A stretch of 13,721 nt of DNA from an uncultured Clostridia bacterium (GCA_937907055.1 CALCTW010000084.1:1-13721), one strand, 5' to 3'; counted from the stretch's first letter, positions 6,274 through 13,568 are shown. Notes: generated by a model not told the origin, from the letters alone. Numbers and translations: made by a program.

Positions 6274-6762
6274 ATGAAGGAACAACGACTGCTGATCAAT
6301 GAGGATTATCAAGGGCGCGTGGAGGTATTGAGGCACGCGAGCCGTGGGATCCTCATACAGGACGGCAGCATCCTGCTCGGTTATGAGGAAAAGACCGGCC
6401 GGTATATCCTGCCGGGCGGCGGTGTGGAAAAAGGCGAGACACCGGAGGATGCGTGCGAGCGGGAGATTCTGGAGGAGACCGGCATCTGCTGCCGGGTCGG
6501 CGATGAGTATCTGGAGATCATCGAATTATTCGATGTCCGGATGCACATCAATCATTATTTTGTGTGCGAAGTGCTTGAGGAGACCGGGGAAATAAGCCTG
6601 ACCGAGTATGAGAAGCAAGCCGGCTGCACGGCGCGGTGGGTGCCTCTGAAAGAAGCGCTTTGGATCTTCGGGCGTTATGAATGCTACCGCGAAAGTGATA
6701 TCACGGTATTCGGGCTTTATAAACGCGAATATACCGCGCTGCGGATCCTCACGGCGCGATGA
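6274..6762 (+). CDS. Nudix hydrolase
   Basis: This enzyme would hydrolyse a nucleoside diphosphate linked to another group. In the 162-residue protein the Nudix box is complete at residues 49-71: G, five residues, E55, seven residues, then R63-E64-I-L-E67-E68-T-G70-I, so the metal-binding glutamates are intact. Flanking strands HASRGILIQDGSILLGYEEK and YILPGGG are typical. I take the ATG at 6274 because GAGGAG (6261-6266) is 7 bases upstream; an ATG at 6259 overlaps the preceding stop and lacks its own site. The C-terminal WVPLKEAL segment is common in the MutT-like group. Substrate cannot be decided; the setting among acetyltransferases suggests house-cleaning or detoxification, as inference. 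Confidence 0.92.
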   Translation: MKEQRLLINEDYQGRVEVLRHASRGILIQDGSILLGYEEKTGRYILPGGGVEKGETPEDACEREILEETGICCRVGDEYLEIIELFDVRMHINHYFVCEVLEETGEISLTEYEKQAGCTARWVPLKEALWIFGRYECYRESDITVFGLYKREYTALRILTAR

Positions 6763-6789
6763 GTATACTGTAAAAACAAGGAGAGATAT

Positions 6790-7857
6790 ATGGTCACAGT
6801 GGAGAAGATCGATCTTCCGGAGATCCGGATCATCGGCAGACAGGGTCTTTGCACCCGGGAGCATAACCGCGCGCAGGAGCTGTGGGCGGAAGCCAACGCG
6901 CATTTCGCGGAGGTGGCGCCGTTGGGCATGAAGGAACCGGACGGCTCGTTTACGGGCTTCTGGGGCGCGATGAGCGACGAAGACATGCGTTTTCAGCCGT
7001 GGACGGAGGGCTTTACCCGCGGAATGTATCTGGCCGGGATCGAGGTCGCGCAGGACAAGGAGGCCCCGGAGGGATGGACGAAGTGGGTATTGCCTGCCCG
7101 TACGTATCTGGTGTGCGATGTGGAAGCGCCCCGTTACGCTGAGATCTTCGATGAAGTGATCGAAAAGGTGATCCCCGAAATGGGGCTGGCGCTGGACGGC
7201 GCGGTCTGCGATTATACAAAGCCTTCCACCGGTCAGAACCGGCTGTTCTTCCCTGTACGGGAAAAGGAGAATACAAAAAAGGTAGACGAGCCCCGTAAAC
7301 TGCGTCACGCCGGAACGCCTGTACTGGAAACAGAACGGCTGATCCTGCGCCCGTACCGCGCGGAGGACGCGGAAGCGATGTTCCGCAATTGGGCTTCCAG
7401 CGAGACGGTGACACGGTACCTGACATGGCCGCCGCACCGGGACGCGGCGATCACGGCGCAGCTGATCGGGCTGTGGGTGTCTGAATACGAAACGCCGGCG
7501 AATTATCACTGGGGCATCGAACTGAAGGAGGCCGGGGAAGTGATCGGGGATCTGGCCGTCGTGCAGATGGATGAACGAGCGCTGATCGGTGAGCTGGGCT
7601 GGTGCCTGGGTGAAAAATGGTGGGGCCGGGGCATCATGCCGGAGGCCGGACAGGCTGTGCTGAAGTATCTGTTTGAGACTGTGGGGTTCAACCGGATCGA
7701 GGCCAGGCACGATGCTGTGAACACCAAATCAGGACGGGTGATGCAGAAGCTGGGGATGCAGTATGAGGGCATCAATCGTCAGGCCGGATGGAACAATCAG
7801 GGGATCTGCGATATCGCCCGATACGCGATCCTTTTGCAGGAATGGATGAAGCGCTGA
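6790..7857 (+). CDS. GyrI-like effector-binding domain fused to a RimJ/RimL-type GNAT
   Basis: This 355-residue protein has two domains. Residues 1 to about 157 look like a GyrI-like/AraC-type effector-binding domain: VEKIDLPEIRIIGRQG opening, FTGFWGAMSDED, YLAGIEV, WVLPARTYLVCDV, the last strands ending NRLFFPV. Such domains bind small hydrophobic or cationic compounds. A charged linker (about 158-175) leads to a complete GNAT domain starting VLETERLILRPYRAEDAEAMF, with GELGWCLGEKWWGRGIMPEAG as the acetyl-CoA loop (G-R-G-I-M at 279-283) and RHDAVNTKSGRVMQKLGM near the end. No DNA-binding domain is present. The fusion suggests a sensor domain that captures the ligand to be acetylated, which is inference. 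AAGGAG lies 6 bases before the ATG and the gene follows the Nudix gene by 27 bases. Confidence 0.85.
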   Translation: MVTVEKIDLPEIRIIGRQGLCTREHNRAQELWAEANAHFAEVAPLGMKEPDGSFTGFWGAMSDEDMRFQPWTEGFTRGMYLAGIEVAQDKEAPEGWTKWVLPARTYLVCDVEAPRYAEIFDEVIEKVIPEMGLALDGAVCDYTKPSTGQNRLFFPVREKENTKKVDEPRKLRHAGTPVLETERLILRPYRAEDAEAMFRNWASSETVTRYLTWPPHRDAAITAQLIGLWVSEYETPANYHWGIELKEAGEVIGDLAVVQMDERALIGELGWCLGEKWWGRGIMPEAGQAVLKYLFETVGFNRIEARHDAVNTKSGRVMQKLGMQYEGINRQAGWNNQGICDIARYAILLQEWMKR

Positions 7858-7884
7858 GCGCGGTCATCCGGAAAGGTAAGAAAA

Positions 7885-9315
7885 ATGAGCGAAATAAAAG
7901 TTAATTTTGAATGTTATGATACGCCCGAACAGGCGGGGATCTCATCCAAAGGGCTGTGCGCGTTTCTGGACGCCGCGGCTGAAAACGCGGAGAAGGTGCA
8001 GTTTCACAGCATGATCCTGCTGCGCCACGGAAAACAGGTGTGCCGGCTGAACTGGCAGCCCTATGACGACCGGACACCGCATATGCTGTTCTCCCTGAGC
8101 AAATCCTTCACATCCGCCGCCGCGGGCTTCGCCGTGGCGGAGGGACTGCTGAAGTGGAACAGTTCGGTGACCGAGGTCCTGCCCGAGGAGATCCCGGAGG
8201 GACGGGAGGAGGAACTGCGCGCGGTCACGCTGGAGAACCTGCTTTCGATGGGCTCCGGTCTGGCCTAGGAATCCGATTCGCCTTCGCCCGATCCCAAGGT
8301 GACATGGGCCAGGCATGTACTGTCGCACCCGGTGAAGTATCCGCCCATGTCGCACTTCCACTACAACACCTTCGGCACCTATCTGGTCTCCTGCATGGTG
8401 CAGAAGGTGACGGGGATGACCATCCGTGATTATCTGCTGCCCCGTCTGTTCACGCCGCTGGGGATCAGCAAGCCGGAATGGGATCTGTCTCCGGAGGGCA
8501 TCTGCTGCGGCGGCTTCGGATTGCATCTGACTTCGGAGGATATCGCGCGGTTCGGCCAGTGCCTGCTGCAAAAGGGCATGTGGCAGGGAAAGCGGATCCT
8601 GCCGGAAGGCTGGGTGGAGCTGGCCACGAGCGAGCATATCGCCAATTATGACGGCGAGCGTCAGCCCGGCAATGAATGGGGGCAGGGCTATGGCTTCCAG
8701 TTCTGGCGCTGTATCGACGGACGATTCCGCGGAGACGGCGCGTTCGGTCAGGTGTGCATGGTGGACGAGAAGCGGGATACCGTGCTGGCGGTGACCTGCG
8801 CGACCGGCGATATGGGGCTGGAATTCAAGCTGATCCGGGAATACCTGTTCGCAGCCTTTGACATGGAAGAGGGAACAGAAGCGGATCAGGCGGCCTTCAA
8901 AGAAAAGAGCGTAAAGCTGGGCTACGGCCTGAAGGAAACGGATGACGGTACGGCTGTTTCGCTGCCGGAGGGAGAGTACCGGACGGAATACGAGGGCTAT
9001 CCCGTGGTATTGAGCCTGAAAGGATTCTTCGGCGATATGATCCGGATGGAACTGCGCTTCGGTGAACTGGAGCGGGACGCGTTCCATTTCTATCTGTCGC
9101 ACGGCCGGACAGCGCTGGCGGCGGTCAATCCTTATCAGCAGACCCGTTTCTTCGGCAGTTATATATGGAAAAACGGCAGGCTTTGCTTTGACCTTCGCAC
9201 GATTGACGGCCCGGATACATTGCAGGGCGCGCTCAGCTGGACGGAGAAGGAAGTCATCTTTGACGGCGTGGGCATCGGCTGCCCGGGCGGTCATGTGGTA
9301 TTTGAACGGATCTGA
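7885..9315 (+). pseudogene. Serine hydrolase (class C beta-lactamase-like fold) with in-frame TAG
   Basis: The frame from 7885 to the TGA at 9315 has 476 codon positions; codon 128 is TAG (8266-8268). Upstream, the nucleophile motif S70-L-S-K73 sits in LFSLSKSFTSAAAGFAVAEG, followed by the usual VTLENLLSMGSGL. After the TAG the same frame goes on at once with ESDSPSPDPK, then Y160-N161 in FHYNTFGTYLV, WGQGYGFQFW, GDGAFGQ at 283-289 (third active-site region), and a C-terminal beta-rich domain (about 340-476). No signal peptide is visible, so the protein is probably cytoplasmic. One C-to-T change of CAG (Gln) would make this TAG. The first part alone (127 residues) cannot be active, since it lacks the Tyr motif; no ribosome binding site precedes the next ATG (8299). 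It could be a recent pseudogene, a sequencing error or a read-through gene. It is the last gene of the plus operon. Confidence 0.85.
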
Positions 9316-9359
9316 CTTCCGGAAAACAGGAAAACAATAAAAAATGATCGATGATCGGG

Positions 9360-9404
9360 AACGCGCGGAGCAGAAAAAAACGTACATCTGTTCCGCGCGT
9401 TTTT
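9360..9404 (+). terminator. Rho-independent terminator of the plus GNAT operon
   Basis: Bases 9360-9373 pair with 9388-9401 in a 14-bp GC-rich stem with one G-T wobble and a 14-base loop, followed by a T run ending at 9404. It separates the accessory operon from ruvB. Confidence 0.85.
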
Positions 9405-9446
9405 CGTGTTTGCGGAAAGCCTCGGGCGCGCGGGGGGAGTTTTGCT

Positions 9447-9475
9447 TTGACAGAAAGAGGCTTTGGCGCTATAAT
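9447..9475 (+). promoter_or_regulatory. Consensus sigma-A promoter of ruvB
   Basis: TTGACA (9447-9452), exactly 17 bases, and TATAAT (9470-9475): a perfect match to the housekeeping consensus, 35 bases before the ruvB start codon. I see no LexA/SOS-type box overlapping it. Confidence 0.85.
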
Positions 9476-9510
9476 GTCACAGACCCTGTTTTGAAAGGAA
9501 GTGAGCACCG

Positions 9511-10545
9511 ATGGAGGAAGACCGCCTGGTCATGCCCGCGCAGCGCGCGGAGGATGAGGACAGTTCCCTGCGCCCCAAAATGCTGCGGGAATATGTCGGT
9601 CAGGAGAAAGTCCGTTCGGCGCTCGGGATCTATATCAAGGCCGCGCTGGAAAGACATGACGCGCTGGATCATATTCTGCTCTACGGCCCTCCCGGACTGG
9701 GCAAGACCACGCTGGCCGGGATCGTGGCGGCGGAAATGGGACAGTCCATCCGCATCACCTCCGGCCCCGCCATCGAAAAGCCGGGTGATCTGGCCAGCAT
9801 TCTGACCAATCTCGCGCCGGGCGATGTGCTGTTTATCGATGAGATCCATCGCCTGTCCCGTTCGGTGGAGGAAGTGCTGTATCCCGCCATGGAGGATTAC
9901 GCGCTGGATATCATGATCGGCAAAGGGCCGACCGCGCGTTCCATCCGTCTGGATCTGCCAAAGTTCACGCTGATCGGTGCCACCACGCGCGCCGGACGTT
10001 TGTCCGCGCCGCTGCGGGACCGCTTCGGGATCACCTTCCGTCTGGAAATGTATGAACCGGCGGAGCTGTGCCGGATCGTGGCGCGAAGCGCGGGCATTCT
10101 GGGCGTCCGTTATGAGATGGACGGCCTGATGGAGATCGCCAAACGCAGCCGCGGCACACCGCGTATCGCCAACCGCATGCTCAAGCGTGTGCGCGATTAC
10201 GCGCAGGTGCGTTCGGACGGCTGCATCACCTACGCGGTCGCGAGCGAAGCGCTGGACATGATGGATGTGGATCCGCTGGGTCTGGATCGTGTAGACCGCG
10301 CGGTGCTTTCCGCCATGATCGATAAATTCGGCGGCGGGCCTGTGGGTCTGGATACGCTGGCCGCGGTAACCGGTGAAGACGCCGTGACCATCGAGGATGT
10401 TTATGAGCCTTATCTGATGCAGCTCGGTTTCATCATGCGCACGCCGCGCGGACGTGTATGCACGCCGGCAGCCTACGCGCATATGGGAAAGACACCGCCC
10501 GAGAACCTGCCTGTATCCGATGTGGAGCAGACCACCATTATCTGA
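9511..10545 (+). CDS. ruvB: Holliday junction branch migration helicase RuvB
   Basis: RuvB is the hexameric AAA+ motor that, with RuvA, drives branch migration of Holliday junctions during recombination and repair. The 344-residue length is standard. Walker A GPPGLGKT is at 59-66, Walker B LFIDEIH at 107-113, the RuvA-contacting beta-hairpin region YALDIMIGKGPTARSI at about 130-145, sensor 1 GATT at 156-159 and the arginine finger region LRDRFG at 168-173. The C-terminal winged-helix domain (about 255-340) keeps DKFGGGPVGLDTLA and MRTPRGR. AAAGGA lies 11 bases before the ATG. It has its own consensus promoter and is followed after 20 bases by the small FakA-like gene. No ruvA or ruvC is in the window, whereas ruvA usually sits directly upstream. 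Confidence 0.98.
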   Translation: MEEDRLVMPAQRAEDEDSSLRPKMLREYVGQEKVRSALGIYIKAALERHDALDHILLYGPPGLGKTTLAGIVAAEMGQSIRITSGPAIEKPGDLASILTNLAPGDVLFIDEIHRLSRSVEEVLYPAMEDYALDIMIGKGPTARSIRLDLPKFTLIGATTRAGRLSAPLRDRFGITFRLEMYEPAELCRIVARSAGILGVRYEMDGLMEIAKRSRGTPRIANRMLKRVRDYAQVRSDGCITYAVASEALDMMDVDPLGLDRVDRAVLSAMIDKFGGGPVGLDTLAAVTGEDAVTIEDVYEPYLMQLGFIMRTPRGRVCTPAAYAHMGKTPPENLPVSDVEQTTII

Positions 10546-10565
10546 ATCTGAGAGGAGAAACTTTT

Positions 10566-10817
10566 ATGCTTGAATTTAAGTTTGATACCCAGTTGCTGAT
10601 CGAAGGCACCAATTTGGACGAAGATGTGATCCACGATTATTTCATGGAGAATTTCAAGGGCGACTGCCTGCTGGCGGTCGGTGATGAGGAACTGATCAAG
10701 ATCCACTATCACACCAACGAACCCTGGAAGGTGCTGGAGTACTGCGCTTCTCTGGGCGAGATCTATGATGTGGTCGTCGAAAATATGGAACGTCAGGAAG
10801 CCGGTCTGCACGGCTGA
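10566..10817 (+). CDS. Small stand-alone protein resembling the FakA (DAK) middle domain
   Basis: An 83-residue protein starting at the ATG at 10566, with AGGAG 8 bases upstream. Its pattern (IEGTNLDED, GDCLLAVGDEELIKIHYHTNEPWKVLEY, GEIYDVVVENMERQ) follows the segment after the DhaL kinase domain in FakA/YloV, the fatty acid kinase subunit, where the equivalent is GDD-LVKVHVHTN-PGKVLEY and IKIDNMREQ. The H-x-H pair is kept (H47, H49). As I recall, these histidines and a Cys bind zinc in FakA; here the Cys position is Asp (D7 in KFDTQ), so a zinc site would be altered. Such mini-proteins are often labelled as kinase-related in Clostridia, but no kinase domain is present. It shares the ruvB transcript and a terminator follows immediately. 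Confidence 0.8.
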   Translation: MLEFKFDTQLLIEGTNLDEDVIHDYFMENFKGDCLLAVGDEELIKIHYHTNEPWKVLEYCASLGEIYDVVVENMERQEAGLHG

Positions 10818-10830
10818 TCCCGAGGATAAC

Positions 10831-10880
10831 AAAGAAGCATCCCTGCTGTGAACGCCACGGCGGAGATGCTTCTTTTTGTT
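10831..10880 (+). terminator. Rho-independent terminator after ruvB and the FakA-like gene, probably bidirectional
   Basis: A perfect 11-bp stem pairs 10831-10841 with 10865-10875 and is followed by TTTTTGTTTT on the plus strand. On the minus strand the hairpin runs into TTTGTT, so it may also end transcripts of the converging TIM-barrel gene. Confidence 0.85.
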
Positions 10881-10915
10881 TTGCGGATCCGGACCGGTAT
10901 CGCGGAACGGCCGGA

Positions 10916-11716
10916 TCACAGCATTTGCGGCACATTGCTTTTCAGCCACAGGACGGAGGAACGGAGCGCGGCGATGGTCTTGGTCTCCAGCACACAGCGG
11001 CAGTTCAGCTTTTCCGCGAGCGCAAGACGCGCTTTCAGGTCGATCGCGCCGTCGCCCAGCGCCAGATGATTTTTCGGCGGTTCCTCCGTGCCGTCGTGAA
11101 TGTGAAAATGATGCAGACGGTCTTCATGCTGTGTCAGGAAAGGCATGTCCTTTTCCCCGGTGGCCTTGCTGTGCCCGATATCCCATGTAAGGCGGAAAAC
11201 TGGACTTTTCAGCATTCCCTCAATGGCGGCGTGCTCATAGGTTTTCCAGCCGTCGGTGTTTTCCACGCAGATCCGGACGGGACTGTTCCCGATCTCCTCC
11301 TCGCACAGCCGGATGAAATCCTGTACGCAGGAAAGATAGGTGTCAAAATCCCGGTCATACATCTGCACCTTTCTGTCCGGCAGGGTGATGTAGATGCCGT
11401 GATGCATGTGCATGTTCAGGATCGGCGCGCCGATCTGTTTCGCGGCGCGGATGGCGCGGCGGACGGTCTCCAGATAAGCGGCGCGGACGAGGGGATTGAA
11501 ATCAGCCACGTTCATGTTTTCATCCAGATGGATGGTAAAGAACAGGCCGTGCTTTTGTTTCAGGGCGTTGATCCGGCGGACATCCTCAAGAAAAGGAAGC
11601 TGGTATTCCGGAAAATTCATGTTCAGTTCTATGAAGCTCAGCCCCAGCTCTCTGCAAAGGGCGATGTTCTGTTCGATCGTGCTGTTCTCGATCAGGGTGG
11701 GCATACCGAAGGTCAT
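10916..11716 (-). CDS. TIM-barrel sugar isomerase/epimerase-like protein (AP_endonuc_2 family)
   Basis: 266 residues from the ATG at 11716, chosen because AAGGAG lies 6 bases upstream; an upstream in-frame ATG at 11797 falls within the preceding gene. The sequence alternates strands and helices of a TIM barrel with the metal-ligand pattern of xylose-isomerase-like/endonuclease IV-like proteins: H63 in TIHLDENM, the cluster NMHMHHG (101-107), E152 in CVENTDGW, D179 and H182 in WDIGHS, H205/H207 and D208 in HFHIHDG, and E244 in VLETK. These residues fit a divalent-metal isomerase or epimerase acting on a sugar or sugar-like acid. The substrate is unknown. It begins 23 bases after the stop of the radical SAM gene and is co-transcribed with it. 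Confidence 0.85.
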   Translation of the reverse strand: MTFGMPTLIENSTIEQNIALCRELGLSFIELNMNFPEYQLPFLEDVRRINALKQKHGLFFTIHLDENMNVADFNPLVRAAYLETVRRAIRAAKQIGAPILNMHMHHGIYITLPDRKVQMYDRDFDTYLSCVQDFIRLCEEEIGNSPVRICVENTDGWKTYEHAAIEGMLKSPVFRLTWDIGHSKATGEKDMPFLTQHEDRLHHFHIHDGTEEPPKNHLALGDGAIDLKARLALAEKLNCRCVLETKTIAALRSSVLWLKSNVPQML

Positions 11717-11739
11717 AAGCGGCTCCTTGTATTGGTTGT

Positions 11740-12600
11740 TTAAAACAGGCAGGTCTGTTCGCTGAGGGAAGGGAATCGGCGCATTTCGCGGAAGCACGCG
11801 TCAGCCCGGGAGATCATGCCGTATTTTTCACAGGTCTCATCAAATACCTGCCACCATCGCGCCTGATCGGGGAGCGATAATTCATAGGCATTTCCGTACG
11901 CGGCGCAGTATCGTTCTTTGAGACCGGGAAAATGCTCGTCCAGTTTTTGATAGAAATACTCACGGTCCCCCTCGCGCAGGGTCAATCCGCCGAAGGTGAT
12001 GATGCCCCTGACCCCGGCCTCCGCGCAGTAATCCAGAATGCCCCGAAGGTTTTCGATGCTGTCGTTGATGAAGGGCAGAACGGGTGTGAGCCACACGAAT
12101 GTGGGGATCCTGTGTTCCTTCAGGGTCATCAGCGCCTGAAATCGCTCATAAGTTGTGGATACATGGGGCTCCACCAGACGGCAGAGGTCTTCGTCAAAGG
12201 TGGTCAGGGTCATCTGGATGACACAGCGGGCTTTGGCGTTGATGCTTTCAAACAGATCAAGATCCCGCAGCATACGGGTGGATTTGGTCTGCAGCGCGGC
12301 ACCGAAGCCGTAGCGGTCGATAATCTCAAGACAGCGGCGCGTCAATTGCAGCTTTTCCTCGCAGTGCATATAGGGATCGCTCATCGCTCCGGTACCGATC
12401 ATGCATTTTTCACGCTTGCCGCGCAGCGCCGCTTCCAGCAGCGCGGGGGCGTTGCGTTTGACTTCGATATCCTCAAAATCGTGTGTGAAGCCATAGCACC
12501 GGCTGCGGCTGTCACAATAGATACAGCCGTGGGTGCATCCGCGGTAGATATTCATGCTGCCGGGCGGGCTCAGGATCCCTTTGGCATCAACAAAATGCAT
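11740..12600 (-). CDS. SPL-family radical SAM protein
   Basis: A 286-residue radical SAM enzyme. The cluster motif C22-x3-C26-x2-C29 lies in NIYRGCTHGCIYCDSR, typical of the spore photoproduct lyase-like group (COG1533). GTGAMSDPYMHCE, LQTKSTRMLRDLDL, VIQMTLTTFDEDLCRLVEPH and FVWLTPVLPFIND are further blocks of that group, in the right order. The C-terminus ends SLSEQTCLF, similar to the LSLF-type tail of these proteins. Despite the name, most members are not proven spore photoproduct lyases; the true reaction here is unknown. GAGGTGG precedes the ATG closely, and an extended -10 promoter lies about 30 bases upstream. It is co-transcribed with the TIM-barrel gene downstream. Confidence 0.9.
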   Translation of the reverse strand: MHFVDAKGILSPPGSMNIYRGCTHGCIYCDSRSRCYGFTHDFEDIEVKRNAPALLEAALRGKREKCMIGTGAMSDPYMHCEEKLQLTRRCLEIIDRYGFGAALQTKSTRMLRDLDLFESINAKARCVIQMTLTTFDEDLCRLVEPHVSTTYERFQALMTLKEHRIPTFVWLTPVLPFINDSIENLRGILDYCAEAGVRGIITFGGLTLREGDREYFYQKLDEHFPGLKERYCAAYGNAYELSLPDQARWWQVFDETCEKYGMISRADACFREMRRFPSLSEQTCLF

Positions 12601-12628
12601 GTTCCACCTCTGATGATGTGATGCGGGT

Positions 12629-12637
12629 ATTATAACA
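12629..12637 (-). promoter_or_regulatory. Extended -10 promoter of the radical SAM operon
   Basis: On the minus strand TGTTATAAT gives an extended -10 (TGn plus consensus TATAAT, 12634-12629). At 17 bases upstream there is only TTTTCA (12657-12652) as -35. It sits about 28 bases before the start codon. Confidence 0.6.
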
Positions 12638-12680
12638 TATGATATGGATCATGAAAATGAAAAAGGCGAACAGGCGTGCT

Positions 12681-12712
12681 GAAAAGAAAAGCGCACCCGT
12701 AAACGGATGCGC
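12681..12712 (-). terminator. Rho-independent terminator of thrH
   Basis: Bases 12712-12704 pair with 12699-12691 in a 9-bp stem with one G-T wobble and a TTTA-type loop, followed on the minus strand by TTTTCTTTT. It begins 26 bases after the thrH stop and precedes the radical SAM promoter. Confidence 0.85.
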
Positions 12713-12738
12713 GGAAAGCAACGAAGGCTTTGAAAATA

Positions 12739-13341
12739 TCAGTCCATCGCGCGCTTGATGGCGGCGAGCAGATCGGCATATTCCTCGTAGGCGGGCAGCT
12801 GGGGATAATCGGCGCGGATCTTATCCGTGCTGCGGAACAGGAAGCCGGCCTTGCTGTTGAGGATCATGCCAAGGTCGTTGTAGCTGTCGCCGGAGCAGAT
12901 GGTCTCGCAGCCGCAGGACTGCAGCGCTTTGACGGTGGTCAGCTTGCTCTTGTCGCAGCGCATGCGGTAGCCGGTGATCTCGCCGTCGGGCGCGACCTCC
13001 AGTTCATTGCACAGGATGGTGGGCCAGCCCAGCTTTTCCATCAGGGGCGCGGCGAACTGGGAGAAGGTGTCGCTGAGGATGAGCACCTGTGTGAAGGAAC
13101 GCAGTTCATCCAGAAACTCCTTCGCGCCGGGCATGGGATCGATGGTGGCGATGACATCGCGGATCTCCTTGAGGCCCAGACCATGCTCCTTCAGGATGGC
13201 GATGCGGTATTTCATCAGTTTATCGTAATCAGGCTCGTCACGGGTGGTGCGGCGCAATTCGGGAATGCCGGCGGCATCCGCGAACGCGATCCAGATCTCC
13301 GGGACCAGAACACCTTCAAGATCAAGGCAGGTTACATACAT
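12739..13341 (-). CDS. thrH: ThrH, bifunctional phosphoserine phosphatase/homoserine phosphotransferase
   Basis: ThrH is a HAD-superfamily enzyme that dephosphorylates phosphoserine and can pass the phosphate to homoserine, linking serine and threonine synthesis. The 200-residue length is normal. Motif I is D7-L-E9-G-V-L, with the ThrH-type Glu in place of the second Asp; motif II is S90 in LILSDTF; K131/K133 supply the motif III lysine; motif IV is G-D152-S-Y-N-D156. Diagnostic stretches RRTTRDEPDYDKLMKYR, ILKEHGLGLKEI and KLGWPTILCN closely match my memory of ThrH. No ribosome binding site stands right before the ATG; AAAGGA lies about 30 bases upstream, beyond a GC hairpin. It is monocistronic, with its own terminator. 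Confidence 0.92.
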   Translation of the reverse strand: MYVTCLDLEGVLVPEIWIAFADAAGIPELRRTTRDEPDYDKLMKYRIAILKEHGLGLKEIRDVIATIDPMPGAKEFLDELRSFTQVLILSDTFSQFAAPLMEKLGWPTILCNELEVAPDGEITGYRMRCDKSKLTTVKALQSCGCETICSGDSYNDLGMILNSKAGFLFRSTDKIRADYPQLPAYEEYADLLAAIKRAMD

Positions 13342-13430
13342 CGTGGTATACCCGCGCCGTGGGGCGCGTTTTTCCTTTCATCGGCGATGGGACGGGCTGC
13401 TTGCCCGCGCTCCTCTATCTTATCATAAAA
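13342..13430 (-). promoter_or_regulatory. Structured leader of thrH
   Basis: In mRNA order, TATGAT (13427-13422) may be a -10 box, without a clear -35. There follow a CGGGC/GCCCG hairpin (about 13406-13392), AAAGGA, and a perfect 6-bp CGCGCC/GGCGCG hairpin (13368-13353) just before the ATG. The last hairpin separates AAAGGA from the start and could bring them close when folded. On the plus strand the same hairpin is followed by TTTTT (13369-13373), so it also looks like a terminator for antisense transcripts. Confidence 0.35.
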
Positions 13431-13568
13431 ATCGAAGATCTGTACCGGATTGATGGAGGAAGTACTGTACTTTTGCTGTACAGAGGGCCGGAAGGGGGCT
13501 GATACAGAGGATTTTCGGATCGCGGCCCGGCCCGGACAGAGAAATCATGAAGAACTGTAAAAAAACGC
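13431..13568. other. Intergenic region between thrH and tRNA-Arg; TGTAC palindromes
   Basis: I see no gene. AAGTAC-T-GTACTT (13460-13472) and CTGTACAG (13476-13483) are adjacent palindromes sharing TGTAC, with a third TGTAC at 13441. They may be a protein-binding site, but no regulator is apparent. Confidence 0.3.

Noticed and set aside
6526..7710. A 394-codon minus-strand frame opposite the Nudix and GyrI-GNAT genes
   Set aside because: It has low-complexity Arg/Pro/His-rich content and no ribosome binding site, and the plus-strand genes carry clear motifs.
8266..8268. TAG as a pyrrolysine codon
   Set aside because: Known pyrrolysine sites are mainly in methylamine methyltransferases. The surrounding sequence is a serine hydrolase and a Gln codon is one base away.
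7942..9387. A 481-codon open frame on the minus strand, antisense to the serine hydrolase
   Set aside because: It mirrors the codon structure of the plus-strand gene, has no recognisable domain, and even crosses the terminator at 9360-9404. It is a GC-bias shadow.
9469..10482. A 337-codon minus-strand frame opposite ruvB
   Set aside because: It is antisense to an unmistakable ruvB and runs over its promoter; no family is visible.
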